Positions 17,339 to 27,083 of a stretch of 64,000 bases of DNA are shown one piece after another. The notes beneath the pieces were generated by a model. The model was not told the DNA's origin, ran no database searches, and saw only the letters and a program-made list of their open reading frames with translations. The translations under genes and the position numbers were made by a program. Position 1 is the first letter of the stretch; each line of letters starts with the position of its first letter. This DNA is from CAVOJY01 sp963696405 (GTDB lineage Bacteria > Chloroflexota > Limnocylindria > Limnocylindrales > CSP1-4), in NCBI GenBank assembly GCA_963696405.1, contig CAVOJY010000007.1, positions 186,001 to 250,000 on the forward strand. Reading direction: 5' to 3'.

Positions 17339-17995
17339 GTGACGGGAAGACCGGATGATCGCCGCATACATGCCGCGGAGCGGCGCGCTGCCCGCGCGGA
17401 GCTGACCGACGTCCGCCCCGTGCTGGATGCGGCGGGCCGGTACCTGGAGGTGCGCCCGCGCGCGGCGGGCGAGGTGCGCCGTCATCTCGTGGCGGCCGGC
17501 TATCCGCCGTCGCTCGTGGAGGCCACGATCGTCAGGCTCACCGACGCCGGGTATCTCGATGACGAGGCGTTCGCGCGGGCCTGGATGGAGAGCCGGGACC
17601 GGTCACGGCCACGCGGGGAGGCGGCGCTGAGACGCGAACTCCTCGCGCGGGGCGTAGATGCTGACGTGGTGGGCCGGGCCCTCGTCGAGCGCCGGCGCGG
17701 CGGGGTGGCCGGCGACGAGGGTCGAGCCGGCGGCCAGGCGGACGCAGGCGCGATGGGCCTTGGATCGCTCGGTGCCGATGAGGGCGGCACTGCCGACGCC
17801 CTGGCGGCGCGCCGGCTGCTCGAACGGAGGGGCCGCGGCTTGCTGCGCGAGGCGGACTTGCACCGGCGACGCCAGCGAGCCTACGCACTCCTCGCGAGAA
17901 GCGGCTTCGACCCGGGGACCTGCCGGGAGACCGTGATCGAGTGGCTCGAGGCGAACGGCGGGGGCGGAGAGGGCACCCAGGCCGACGCGGACTGA
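17339..17995 (+). CDS. recX: Regulatory protein RecX
   Basis: Modulator of RecA filaments. The three-helix repeats are visible: AAGRYLEVRPRAAGEVRRHL, RLTDAGYLDDEAFARAWMES and GEAALRRELLARGVDADVV. A Gly/Ala-rich insert (residues about 120-145) precedes the last repeat (AARRLLERRGRGL). At 218 residues it is somewhat long because of the insert. The start is GTG, 45 bp after recA; the pairing with recA supports the call. Confidence 0.88.
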   Translation: MTGRPDDRRIHAAERRAARAELTDVRPVLDAAGRYLEVRPRAAGEVRRHLVAAGYPPSLVEATIVRLTDAGYLDDEAFARAWMESRDRSRPRGEAALRRELLARGVDADVVGRALVERRRGGVAGDEGRAGGQADAGAMGLGSLGADEGGTADALAARRLLERRGRGLLREADLHRRRQRAYALLARSGFDPGTCRETVIEWLEANGGGGEGTQADAD

Positions 17996-18004
17996 GCCGC
18001 GCGT

Positions 18005-18031
18005 TTGACGCTCCTGCCTGCCCCGTATACG
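18005..18031 (+). promoter_or_regulatory. Candidate sigma-70 promoter for rny
   Basis: TTGACG and TATACG are separated by 15 bp, about 170 bp upstream of the rny ATG and just after the recX stop. The match is good for this GC-rich window, though the spacer is short. Confidence 0.45.
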
Positions 18032-18200
18032 CTTCGCAGCAGCCTGACACTGCGCCTGGCGCGCACAACGGACGGGATGCCCGACCTGCGGCCCGCAGGT
18101 GCTTGCCCAGCTGGAGGGCCGTCCCCGGGGGCGGGGGCGGCTCACTGCCGAACATACCCACGCACCATCCAGCGTTGCCGCTGGACGGGAGGCTGCCAGC

Positions 18201-19733
18201 ATGAATGACCCCATCCTGCTCGTCGCGGCCGTGGCCGTGGCGGCCCTGATCGGGGCGGCCGTCGGATTCGCCGCGCGTGGCCTGTGGGCCGCCCAGACGG
18301 TCCGAGCCGCCCAGGAGAAGGCCGGTCGCATCGTCGCCGAGGCTCGCGCCCAGCAGAAGGAACTGATCCTCCAGGCGAAGGACGAACAGGTCCGCCTCCA
18401 GCGCGAAGCCGCCGATGAGGAACGGGCGAAGCGCGGCGAACTCTCCAACCTGGAGCGCCGGCTCCTCCAGCGCGATGAACAACTCGACCAGCGCGCTGAG
18501 ATCCTCGAACAACGCGACCGCAAGCTGCTCTCGCGCGAGCGGGAGTTCGAGGAGCAGCGCGAAAGCCTGGCCAAGGCTCGCGAGGAGCAGATCGCGGCCC
18601 TGGAGCGCGTGAGCGGCATGACTGCCGAACAGGCGAAGGCCCAGCTCCTCGAGGCGGTCCGCGAGGAGGCGGAGCACGACGCCGTGAGGGTCGCCCGGGC
18701 GATCGACCGCAAGACGAGAGAAGAGGCCGACGAACGCGCCCGGGACGTCCTGCTGACGGCGATCCAGCGGATCGCCGCAGATCACACCGCCGAGGCGACC
18801 GTGAGCGTGGTTCCGCTTCCGTCGGAGGAGATGAAGGGCCGGATCATCGGCCGCGAGGGGCGCAACATCCGTGCTCTCGAGCAGGCCACCGGGATCGACC
18901 TGATCATCGACGATACGCCCGACTCGGTCCTCATCAGCGGCTTCGACCCGGTACGACGCGAGGTCGCTCGCCTGTCGCTGACGAAGCTCATGCAGGACGG
19001 GCGCATCCATCCGGGCAGGATCGAGGAAGTCGTCGGCAAGGCCCGGGCGGAGGTCGATGTCGCCATGCGTCAGGCGGGCGAGGCCGCCGCGTACGACGCC
19101 GGGGTTCCCGGCCTTCCGCCCGAGATCATCAAGCTGCTCGGCCGGCTGAAGTTCCGAACCAGCTACGGACAGAACGTCCTTCGCCATGCCATCGAGACCA
19201 GCCGCCTCTCGGCGATCATCGCGGCCGAGGTGGGCGCCGACGTGCAGGTGGCGAAGACCGCCGGGCTCCTCCATGACATCGGCAAGGCGGTGGACCACGA
19301 GGTCGAGGGCGCGCACGCCGCGATCGGTGGACAGATCGCGCAGCGGAGCAATCTGCCGGTACGCGTGGTCAACGCCATCGCCGCGCACCACCAGGAGGTG
19401 GATTTCGCTTGCGTGGAGGCACCGATCGTGCAGATCGCGGACGCGATCAGCGCGAGCCGGCCGGGGGCCCGTGGCGAGTCGATGGACGCCTACGTGAAGC
19501 GACTGGAGGACCTGCAGGCGATCGCGAACAGCTTCGTCGGTGTCGAGCGCTCGTTTGCCGTCCAGGCCGGTCGTGAGATCCGCATCCTTGTCCGGCCCGA
19601 GGAGATCGACGATCTCGCCTCGATGCGCCTCGCCCGGGACATCGTTCGCAAGATCGAGGAGTCGCTCACGTACCCCGGCCAGATCAAGGTGACGGTCATC
19701 CGCGAGACGCGAGCCGTCGAGTACGCGAAGTAG
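18201..19733 (+). CDS. rny: Ribonuclease Y
   Basis: Membrane-anchored endoribonuclease that starts mRNA decay. The N-terminal helix (residues about 5-28) is followed by a long charged coiled coil. The KH domain carries RIIGREGRNIRALEQATG, and the HD domain has HAIETSRLSAIIAAEVGAD, LLHDIGKAVDHE and AIAAHHQEVDF. The length is 510 residues, as usual. The ATG at 18201 places the membrane helix right at the N-terminus. ymdB follows, a conserved pairing. Confidence 0.97.
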   Translation: MNDPILLVAAVAVAALIGAAVGFAARGLWAAQTVRAAQEKAGRIVAEARAQQKELILQAKDEQVRLQREAADEERAKRGELSNLERRLLQRDEQLDQRAEILEQRDRKLLSREREFEEQRESLAKAREEQIAALERVSGMTAEQAKAQLLEAVREEAEHDAVRVARAIDRKTREEADERARDVLLTAIQRIAADHTAEATVSVVPLPSEEMKGRIIGREGRNIRALEQATGIDLIIDDTPDSVLISGFDPVRREVARLSLTKLMQDGRIHPGRIEEVVGKARAEVDVAMRQAGEAAAYDAGVPGLPPEIIKLLGRLKFRTSYGQNVLRHAIETSRLSAIIAAEVGADVQVAKTAGLLHDIGKAVDHEVEGAHAAIGGQIAQRSNLPVRVVNAIAAHHQEVDFACVEAPIVQIADAISASRPGARGESMDAYVKRLEDLQAIANSFVGVERSFAVQAGREIRILVRPEEIDDLASMRLARDIVRKIEESLTYPGQIKVTVIRETRAVEYAK

Positions 19734-19747
19734 CGGCGCGGCCGACC

Positions 19748-20615
19748 GTGCGACGCGAGGGTGAGGCCGTCCAGGCGCTCGACCGTCTTGCTCCACCGCC
19801 GGATCGCCCCGCCGGGGGCACGGTCCGGGTCCTCATGGTGGGTGACATCATCGGGCGGCCGGGCCGAACGGCCCTCGACGCGGTCCTGCCCGGGCTGCGC
19901 GAGGAGCGAGCGATCGACTTCGTCACCGCCAACGCGGAGAACGCGGCTGCGGGGATGGGACTCACCGCGTCGACCGCGGCCGCGCTTTTCTCGGCCGGCG
20001 TGGATGTCCTGACCAGCGGCAACCACGTCTGGGACAAGCGCGAGATCTACCCCGAACTCGACCGCGACGAGCGGATCCTGCGGCCGCTGAACTACGGCGC
20101 CGACGGCGTGCCCGGCCGCGGCTGGGGGGTCTTCCACGCCGCGGAACGGCATCGAGATCGCGGTGGTGAACATCCAGGGTCGAACGTACATGCAGCCGAT
20201 CGACAGTCCGTTCACCGTCATGGACGAGCTGCTCGACAGCGGTGCCACCGAGCTGCCTCCCGTGCGCCTGGTCGACTTCCACTGCGAGCTGACGAGCGAG
20301 AAGAACGCCCTCGGCCTCTACCTCGACGGTCGCGTGAGCGCAGTCTGCGGAACCCACACCCACGTGGTCACCGCAGACGAGCGAATCCTGCGGCACGGTA
20401 CCGGGTACATCTCCGACATCGGCATGACGGGTCCGATCCACAGCGTCATCGGGTTCGAACCGGGGACGGTGCTGCCGCGCTTCCTCACCGGGCTGCCAAC
20501 CCGGTTCGAGGTTGGTACCGGCCCGGTGGTCTTCAACGCCTTCCAGGTCGACGTGGACATCGACAGCGGTCGTGCGCGCCACATCGAGCGCATCGGCCGG
20601 CTCGTTGACGGATGA
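19748..20615 (+). CDS. ymdB: YmdB-family metallophosphoesterase, frameshifted as sequenced
   Basis: Metallophosphoesterase family (TIGR00282); Bacillus YmdB is a cyclic-nucleotide phosphodiesterase that affects biofilm and RNA turnover. Metal-ligand segments are LMVGDIIGRPGRTALDAVLP, NAENAAAG, SGNHVWDK, FHCELTSEKNALG and GTHTHVVTADERIL. The frame breaks at about 20153: VFHAA should continue as NGIEIAVVNIQGRTYMQPID, and removing one G restores this. GTG at 19748 is the furthest plausible start; the core begins about 25 residues later. It lies 14 bp after rny. Confidence 0.88.
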
Positions 20616-20655
20616 CGAAGAGGTGACCACGCGGGGACCCGCTGTGCTCCGACGG

Positions 20656-20661
20656 TAGACT
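20656..20661 (+). promoter_or_regulatory. Candidate -10 box for miaB
   Basis: TAGACT lies 10 bp before the ATG at 20672, matching the -10 hexamer seen at ruvB, rpsB and rpsO but lacking the preceding TG. The resulting message would be almost leaderless. Confidence 0.4.
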
Positions 20662-20671
20662 GGCAGTGCCG

Positions 20672-22355
20672 ATGACGAGCCGGATGCTCCCAGTCCTCGA
20701 TCCGCCGCTCCAGGGGCGCGCCACGGCTGCGCCGCGCCGGCCGAGCCCGCCTCCGGCGCGACTCGCCGAGTTCGCCACGGACGCGGTGCTCGCTGCCCCG
20801 CTTCCACGTCTGGACGCTGGGCTGCCAGATGAACCAATCGGACTCGGAGGAGATGGCGGGCGCCCTCCTGGCGGCCGGCTGCGAGGAGGCATCCTCGCTG
20901 GAGTCCGCCGAGCTCATCGTCATCAACAGCTGTTCGGTCCGCGACACGGCCGAGAAGAAGATCATCGGGAGACAGGGACAGCTCGCGAAACTCAAGGCCG
21001 CAAAGCCTGCCCTCCGCGTCGTCCTGGCGGGGTGCGCTGTTCATGGAGAGGACCGGCGGCGCCTCGCTCGCCGGTATCCTGCGGTCGACCTCTTCCTGCG
21101 GCCGGACGAGGAGCCGGAGCTGACGGTCCGGCTCGGCCTCGGGAGCATGACTGCGCCCGGCGGGTTCTCCACGGACGCGGCCGGAGCAGGTGCGGACGCA
21201 GGTGCCCGCGGCGCCTGGCCGCCTCTGCTGTCGTCTACGGTGGCCGGCCGTGAGGGCCCGGTGGGCCGTTCCGTCGCCGACCGGCTTGCCGCGGCGCGAG
21301 CGGCCGCCCTCGAGGAGGGGCGCGTTGCGCGGCGCAGCGCGATCGCGGCCTGGCTGCCGATCATCTACGGCTGCGACAAGACGTGCACGTACTGCATCGT
21401 CCCGCTCACCAGGGGCCCGGAGCGGAGCCGGCCGTTCGACGAGGTGGTCGCCGAAGCTCGGCAGCTGGCAGCAGCCGGCTACCGGGAGGTGACCCTTCTC
21501 GGGCAGAACGTGAACTCGTATGGGCACGACCTGCCGACGGACCCACGGTTCGCGCAGGTGACTGGCGAGCGGGAACTCGGCCGCAAGCTCGATCTCCTCG
21601 GCAGACCCGACATCGCCGCACTCCTGGCGGCGATCGACGCGATCCGGGGCCAGGATGGCCGACCCGCCATCGCGCGCCAGCGGTTCATCACCTCGCACCC
21701 GTGGGACCTCTCGGGCCGGCTCATCGCCGCCATGGCGGAGTACCCGTCCGTGTGCGAGCACCTGCACCTGCCCGTCCAGTCCGGCTCCGACGAGGTTCTC
21801 CGCCGCATGGGCCGGCAGTACACCGCCGACTCGTACCGGCGCCTGATCGACCGGCTTCGCGACGCGGTCCCCGGCATCGGGTTGACGACCGACGTCATCG
21901 TCGGGTTCTGCGGGGAGACCGGCGCGGAGTTCGAGGAGACGATGGGGCTTCTCCGGGAGGTCCGATTCGACACGGTGTACGCGGCGGCGTACTCGCCGCG
22001 GCCAGGCACGCCGGCGACCCAGATGCCCGACGACGTCGCGCCGGCCGAGAAGAAGCGCCGGCTGAACGAGCTCCTGGCACTCCAGGAGGGGATCGGCCTG
22101 GAGCACAACCGAGCATGGGTCGGACGCGTGGCGGAGGTCCTCGTCGACGAGGTTCGGACGCGCCACGGGCACGAGCACTCGGATGCCCCGGGGGAGGGGA
22201 CCGCACGCGTCCGCGTCTCCGGGCGGACCCGCGACAACCGGCTCGTCCACCTGGACGGGACCCCCGACCTGGTCGGCCGGCTCGTTCCCGTCCGCGTGGA
22301 CCACGCCGGGCCGTACGCGCTGTCCGGTTCGCTGGTGGCAGATGGCTCCGCCTGA
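20672..22355 (+). CDS. miaB: tRNA-2-methylthio-N6-dimethylallyladenosine synthase, frameshifted near the N-terminus
   Basis: Radical-SAM methylthiotransferase acting on i6A37 in tRNA. The first auxiliary-cluster Cys lies in RFHVWTLGCQMNQSDSEEM, which is upstream of the ATG at 20829 and has no usable start in its own frame. Shifting one base in a CCCC run at 20796-20799 joins it to the frame starting at 20672. Other ligands are NSCSVRD and LAGCAVHG; the radical-SAM motif is CDKTCTYCIVP. A TRAM domain ends the protein (RVSGRTRDNRLVHLDG). A linker of about 50 residues before the radical-SAM domain is Ala/Gly-rich. It overlaps miaA by 14 bp. Confidence 0.9.
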
Positions 22356-23340
22356 GCTTGAGCGCCGCTTCGGCAACGCCACGGCCAGGCCCGGCCAGCC
22401 GGGACCCCGGCAGGAGCGTCCCCTTCCTCCGCTCGTCGTCATCTGCGGGGCCACCGCCACCGGCAAGACGCACCTGTCGCTGCGCCTCGCCACGATGATC
22501 GGCGGATTCGAGATCCTCAGCGCTGACTCGAGGCAGGTCTACCGCGGGATGGACATCGGGACCGCGAAGGTGACGGCGGGAGAACGGGCGCTCGCGCCAC
22601 ACCACGGCCTGGACCTCGTGGACCCGGATGAGCCGTTCAGCGTCTCGCTGTACCAGGAGGAGGCCCTGGCTGCGCTCGCCGGCATTTCCGGCCGCGGCCG
22701 GGTGGCGATGCTGGTCGGCGGCACCGGCCTGTACATCGACGCCGTGGCCCGAGGTGTCCCGTACGACGAGGCGCCGCACGACGCGGAGGTGCGCGCACGG
22801 CTGGAGACGGAACTGGCCGAACTCGGCCTTCCCGCGTGCGCCGAGCGGCTCCGCCAGCTGGCCCCGTCGCTTGCCGGCCGAACCGACCTCGCCAACCCCC
22901 GCCGCGTGGTCCGCGCGCTCGAGCGGGCGATCCTCGTGGGTGACAAGTCGCCTGCGCCGCCCCGCGGCTACCCGGCCCCCGTTCTCTGGCTGGGCCTCCG
23001 GCTCGACCACGCCCTCCACCGCGAGCGGATCGCCCACCGCGCCGCAGGGCAGTTCGCGGGGGGCCTGCTGACGGAGGCGGCCCGGCTCCGATCCCGGTTC
23101 AGCCCGGACCTGCCGGCGCTCAGCGCCCTGGGCTACCGGGAGGCGATCGCCGTGGTCGAAGGACGGATGACCCGAGAGGCAGCCCTCGGCGAGACGATCG
23201 TGCGCACGCGGGCCTACGCGCGCCGGCAACGCACGTGGTTCGGCGCCGCGCACGACATTCGCTGGCTCGACGCCGACGGCGACCCGCTCTCGCCGGCGCA
23301 GGCGGCCGTGGAGCGCTTCCTCGCCGCGGTGCGGGCCTGA
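22342..23340 (+). CDS. miaA: tRNA dimethylallyltransferase
   Basis: Prenylates A37 of tRNA, making the MiaB substrate. P-loop VICGATATGKTHLSLRLA; catalytic segment ILSADSRQVYRGMDIGTAK; further family segments HHGLDLVDPDEPFSVSLYQ and VGGTGLYIDAV. The length is 332 residues. The ATG at 22342 sits inside the 3' end of miaB, so coupled translation of the two pathway partners is likely. Confidence 0.96.
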   Translation: MAPPELERRFGNATARPGQPGPRQERPLPPLVVICGATATGKTHLSLRLATMIGGFEILSADSRQVYRGMDIGTAKVTAGERALAPHHGLDLVDPDEPFSVSLYQEEALAALAGISGRGRVAMLVGGTGLYIDAVARGVPYDEAPHDAEVRARLETELAELGLPACAERLRQLAPSLAGRTDLANPRRVVRALERAILVGDKSPAPPRGYPAPVLWLGLRLDHALHRERIAHRAAGQFAGGLLTEAARLRSRFSPDLPALSALGYREAIAVVEGRMTREAALGETIVRTRAYARRQRTWFGAAHDIRWLDADGDPLSPAQAAVERFLAAVRA

Positions 23341-23356
23341 GCATGGCGGGCTGCTG

Positions 23357-24658
23357 ATGGCAGAGCGTGACCGCCTCATCGTCCTCGAGCCACCGCGAGA
23401 GCGCGCCTTCCTCGTGGCGGTCGACACCGCGTCGGAGCCCGGCTGGACGGCCGAGGAGTCGCTGGGCGAGCTCGCCGCGCTCGTCGACACCGCCGGCGCC
23501 GAGGTCGTGGGGGTGGAGTGGCAGCGTCGCCGCCACGTCGATCCTGCGTGGTACATGGGGAAGGGCAAGGCCGAGGAGCTGGTCGAGGCGAAGGCCGAGA
23601 CGGGGTTCACGCTCCTCGTCGCCGACGACGAGCTGAAGCCGAACCAGCAGCGCTCCCTCGAGGGTCTCCTCAGCTGCAAGATCCTCGATCGCAGCGGCCT
23701 CATCCTCGACATCTTCGCCCAGCACGCGCAGACCCACGAGGGCCGGCTCCAGGTGGAACTCGCCCAGCTGGAGTACCAGCTCCCGCGCCTCACGCGCCTC
23801 TGGACCCACCTCTCCCGCACCGGCGGCGGCATCGGCACAAGAGGTCCCGGGGAGACCCAGCTGGAGACCGACCGGCGCGTCATCCGCGAGCGGATCAAGA
23901 AGCTCAAGGAGCGCGTGGAGGGAGTGCGGCGGCAGCGTGAGACGGCGTCCCGGGCGCGGGACCGGCGCCTCGTCCCGACGGTGGCGATCGTCGGCTACAC
24001 GAACGCCGGGAAGTCCACCCTCCTCAACTCGCTCGTTGGCTCCGAGGCGGCCCGCGCGGAGGACCGGCTGTTCGCCACCCTCGACCCGACGAGCCGCGCC
24101 GCGAAGCTCGGCGACGGGCAGACGGTCATCGTCACCGACACGGTGGGCTTCATCCACAAGCTCCCGCACCAGCTGGTGGACGCTTTCCGGGCCACGCTCG
24201 AGGAGGTCACCCGCGCCGATGTCCTCATCGAGGTGGTCGACGCCTCCGACCGACGCCACGCGGAGCACCGCGCCACCGTCCAGGCGGTCCTCGACGAGCT
24301 GGGCGCGGGCGCCAAGCCCCGCCTTGTCGCCTACAACAAGGCCGACCTCATCGAGGCGGAGGCGCGCGACTCGGATGCGCCGGCGCCGTCGATCGGCCCG
24401 GCCGTTCTCGTGTCCGCCCTCACCGGCTACGGCCTGGAGACCCTGCGGGCCCGCCTGTCGGCCCTTCTCGGTGAGCTCTGGACGGAGGTGGACGTGACCG
24501 TGCCGTACACGGCGGGGGAGCTCCTGGCGCGGGTCCGCGAGCGCGGCACGGTCGAGATGGACTACCGCGCCCACGACGTCAGGGTGCGGGGCCGCGTGGC
24601 TCCTTCCCTGGCCGGGGAGCTGCGCTCGGCGGCCGAAAGCGCCGGCGGACACGCCTGA
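23357..24658 (+). CDS. hflX: Ribosome-associated GTPase HflX
   Basis: GTPase that splits and rescues ribosomes under stress. The N-terminal domain has DPAWYMGKGKAEEL and LQVELAQLEYQLPRL, with the hinge motif GGGIGTRGPGETQLETDRR. G1 is GYTNAGKSTLLNSL, G3 is DTVGFIHKLPHQLVDAF and G4 is NKAD. The length is 433 residues. It starts 17 bp after miaA, as in the classical miaA-hflX linkage. Confidence 0.97.
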   Translation: MAERDRLIVLEPPRERAFLVAVDTASEPGWTAEESLGELAALVDTAGAEVVGVEWQRRRHVDPAWYMGKGKAEELVEAKAETGFTLLVADDELKPNQQRSLEGLLSCKILDRSGLILDIFAQHAQTHEGRLQVELAQLEYQLPRLTRLWTHLSRTGGGIGTRGPGETQLETDRRVIRERIKKLKERVEGVRRQRETASRARDRRLVPTVAIVGYTNAGKSTLLNSLVGSEAARAEDRLFATLDPTSRAAKLGDGQTVIVTDTVGFIHKLPHQLVDAFRATLEEVTRADVLIEVVDASDRRHAEHRATVQAVLDELGAGAKPRLVAYNKADLIEAEARDSDAPAPSIGPAVLVSALTGYGLETLRARLSALLGELWTEVDVTVPYTAGELLARVRERGTVEMDYRAHDVRVRGRVAPSLAGELRSAAESAGGHA

Positions 24659-24671
24659 CCGTCGTCCGCGC

Positions 24672-24688
24672 TGCCGTCCCTGACGGCA
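24672..24688 (+). terminator. Hairpin after hflX
   Basis: A perfect 7-bp stem (TGCCGTC and GACGGCA) with a 3-nt loop lies 13 bp after the hflX stop. No U-tract follows. It is a plausible transcript end for the miaB-miaA-hflX unit. Confidence 0.45.
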
Positions 24689-24801
24689 ACGGAGGGCCCG
24701 CTGGCGATCCCCCGCCGCCCCGTAGCGTTCGCCGCGGGGGAGGGGATCTCGGTCTCCGGAGCGTCCGAGCCGGCGCGCATGGTGGCCCCACGCGTGCTTG
24801 A

Positions 24802-25491
24802 ATGGGTCGCGTGGCACGTCATCCTCGCCCCGCCTCGGTGGACAGTCGTGACCGTCCTCCGGGGTACGAGATCCCGGCCGGCGTGCATCGTGTCGAGCAG
24901 ACGATCCGGAACAGCCGGTTCATCGCCACCATCGGTCCCGCGCAGGACGCCCGGACGGCCGCAACGTTCGTGCAGCGCGTGCGCGACGAGTTCCCCGACG
25001 CGACCCACCACTGCTGGGCCTACGTCGCAGGCCCGCCGGGTACGACCGCGTCTATCGGTCTCAGCGATGACGGAGAGCCCCACGGGACCGCCGGGCGACC
25101 CATCCTCTCGGCCCTGCAGCACAGCGACGTCGGCGATGTCGTCGCCGTCGTCACCCGGTACTACGGCGGGACGAACCTCGGCACCGGCGGACTCGTGCGG
25201 GCCTATGGGGGAACCGCGCGCCTTGCCCTTGAGGGCGCCGGGCGCTCCCTGCGCGTCCACTGGGCGTGCGTCGAGATAACCGTCCCGTACGCCGATGTCG
25301 CGGCAACCAGGCGTTGCATGGGGGCGTTCGGCACACTTCAGCAGCTCCAGCCGCGAGGGAACTGCGCCGTGCTCGCGCAGCGCATCCCGGTGGATCGCGC
25401 GGCGGCGCTGCGCGCCTGCGTGGCCGATGCCACGCACGGACGCGCGGTCGTGACGGTTGCTGCGGAGGCCGTGCCCCAACCGGGCGACTAA
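24802..25491 (+). CDS. yigZ: YigZ/IMPACT-family protein
   Basis: The family signature RYYGGTNLGTGGLVRAYG and the SDDGEPHGTAGRPIL segment are intact, followed by the smaller C-terminal DUF1949-type domain. Cytoplasmic; the eukaryotic homologue IMPACT acts on translation control, while the bacterial role is not settled. The length is 229 residues. The first roughly 20 residues before PPGYEIPAGVH are Arg/Pro-rich and may not be translated. Confidence 0.92.
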   Translation: MGRVARHPRPASVDSRDRPPGYEIPAGVHRVEQTIRNSRFIATIGPAQDARTAATFVQRVRDEFPDATHHCWAYVAGPPGTTASIGLSDDGEPHGTAGRPILSALQHSDVGDVVAVVTRYYGGTNLGTGGLVRAYGGTARLALEGAGRSLRVHWACVEITVPYADVAATRRCMGAFGTLQQLQPRGNCAVLAQRIPVDRAAALRACVADATHGRAVVTVAAEAVPQPGD

Positions 25492-26046
25492 CATCTATCG
25501 CGTATCCGGCACGCCGGAGTCGGCGCATTGCCGCACCAATGGAGATCAGGCTGGGCCCGTGACTACGTATTTCTACGTAGTCCCCACCTGATGCAGACGT
25601 CGCCAAGACCGGCGGACGACATCCGCGGCGGCGTCGCGCGTGGTTCACCCGACGCCAGTGCGGCGCTTACGAGCCGGCCAGCCGTGCGGTCGAGCTGGTG
25701 CCCAGGGACGGTCATGGTTGCAGGCAGAAGGCCGGGGAACCGTTCCGCCCCTCGAGGTTCGGAGGATCGGTAAGGGCGTTCGGGCGGTTGCCAGGTGGCC
25801 GCACTAGTGCCGATAAGATAAGTTATGTCACTCTGGAGTACGCAAGGGGAAGGCGCGTAGCGTAGGTATCAAGGGCGGCCGAGCCAGCACGCGGCGCCCG
25901 GGGAGACAGCGGAGCCTTGGGCGTGAGGCTGGGAGCGGGACGCATCAAGAGGGAGCGGCGAGCGTGCCACGTTTCGTCACGGGATGCGACACGAAGCGAA
26001 CCGGCGCGGCCTGAGTCCCTGCGACCCCGTCGATGAGGGATGGTCG
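25492..26046. other. 555-bp non-coding region at the edge of the accessory stretch
   Basis: It contains a perfect hairpin (25561-25582), a 10-bp palindrome GCACTAGTGC (25801-25810) and a short AT-richer patch (GATAAGATAAGTTATGTCAC). Short open frames here have no recognisable features. I see no gene, tRNA or insertion-sequence end. Confidence 0.5.
25561..25582. repeat. Perfect 9-bp inverted repeat
   Basis: GACTACGTA and TACGTAGTC are separated by TTTC, 69 bp after the yigZ stop. The AT content of the arms is high for this window. It could be an operator or a transcript-end hairpin; there is no U-tract. Confidence 0.55.
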
Positions 26047-26976
26047 CTAGAAACTCACGCTCTTGTGGGCGAAGAGCCGGTCAACGGTCCGCTCAACGCG
26101 CTTCCTGACCGGCATGACCACTGCAATGACCGCCGCTACCGAGATCAGGTAGGTGTAGATCGACGACTCGCCAAGCACCTCTCCCACGTATGTGGCCAGC
26201 AGGTGCTCGGAGAGGGCAAAGACGAAGACCACCAGCGCCCCCAGCAGGGAGTACACGGCTGTCTTCCTGATGACGAGGGTGATATCGAGGAGCCGGTCCT
26301 TCACGATGGCGATGCCCACCAGGGCGGCGGCAACGTCGTTCAGGAACATGCAGGCCGGCATGAGGAAGGCATTGTCCAGGCCATAGAGGATGGCGACTTT
26401 CGTCGTGGCCAGCTGGATGATGGTGAAGCTGACCAGGATGTACAGGATGTGGCGCCGTCGCAGTGGTGAGGACTCCTGCCTGTAGGCACGGAACAGGTAC
26501 CAGAGGGCAGACAGGCCGAAGAGAACCATGAGGGGCAGGGCCACGAGAGTGCTGTTGAGGAGCATCGAATCTGGCCGGTAGATGTGCCCCCAGCTGTAGT
26601 CATAGACACCCACGATCCTGCCGCCCAGGCCGGTGACGCCAAGAAGGAAGGCGATGGTACAGACCACCCACAGGAAGATCGTTCGCAGCTTCCTGGGCTG
26701 ATCCAGGTAGGTGCAGGTGAACGTGTAGATGATGGCGGTCATGAAGGTGCACGGCCACCAGACGATGGTGCCGTATGTGGGCAGTTCGTTGACATGGTCG
26801 TTCCGGATCATCGACAGGAAGATGCCGAGGTCCCACAGGGCGCAGATGAAGAGGTAGCCGGAGAAGATGTAGTGGTAGGTCTTCCTGCCTCGCAGCAGGA
26901 CGAGACCGAGAACCGCGCTGTTCAGGAGGAAGCCGGCGAACGACGTTATGGCGGTGGCTATGACCGCACCAGACAT
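26047..26976 (-). CDS. Multi-pass membrane protein resembling a sensor-kinase 7TM input domain
   Basis: 309 residues with about eight to nine hydrophobic segments. The first is TAITSFAGFLLNSAVLGLVL, and the last are SLLGALVVFVFALSEHLLA and YLISVAAVIAVVMPV, followed by a basic tail RKRVERTVDRLF. The arrangement resembles the N-terminal 7TM region of some sensor histidine kinases (including ITLVIRKTAVYSLLG), but no kinase, GAF or output domain follows and the frame simply ends. The ATG at 26976 has GGAGGGG upstream. Base composition is visibly lower in GC than its neighbours, so recent acquisition is possible. Function unknown. Confidence 0.7.
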   Translation of the reverse strand: MSGAVIATAITSFAGFLLNSAVLGLVLLRGRKTYHYIFSGYLFICALWDLGIFLSMIRNDHVNELPTYGTIVWWPCTFMTAIIYTFTCTYLDQPRKLRTIFLWVVCTIAFLLGVTGLGGRIVGVYDYSWGHIYRPDSMLLNSTLVALPLMVLFGLSALWYLFRAYRQESSPLRRRHILYILVSFTIIQLATTKVAILYGLDNAFLMPACMFLNDVAAALVGIAIVKDRLLDITLVIRKTAVYSLLGALVVFVFALSEHLLATYVGEVLGESSIYTYLISVAAVIAVVMPVRKRVERTVDRLFAHKSVSF

Positions 26977-27083
26977 CGGCCCTCCCCTCCGAGCCAGGAC
27001 TCCGGGCAGGCGGGCGGGTCGGGTTCGCCAGTGGCTCGGCGCGGTCCCGGCGGCCATGTGTGGGCCGCGCGTCAATGCCTCCC

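Noticed and set aside
24900..24925. GAAC...GTTC-like sequence in yigZ as a second LexA box
   Set aside because: The half-sites are 5 bp apart instead of 4 and lie inside coding sequence away from any promoter.
25528..25773. Small open frame in the spacer after yigZ
   Set aside because: Composition is irregular, there is no ribosome site, it crosses a perfect hairpin, and no recognisable features are present.
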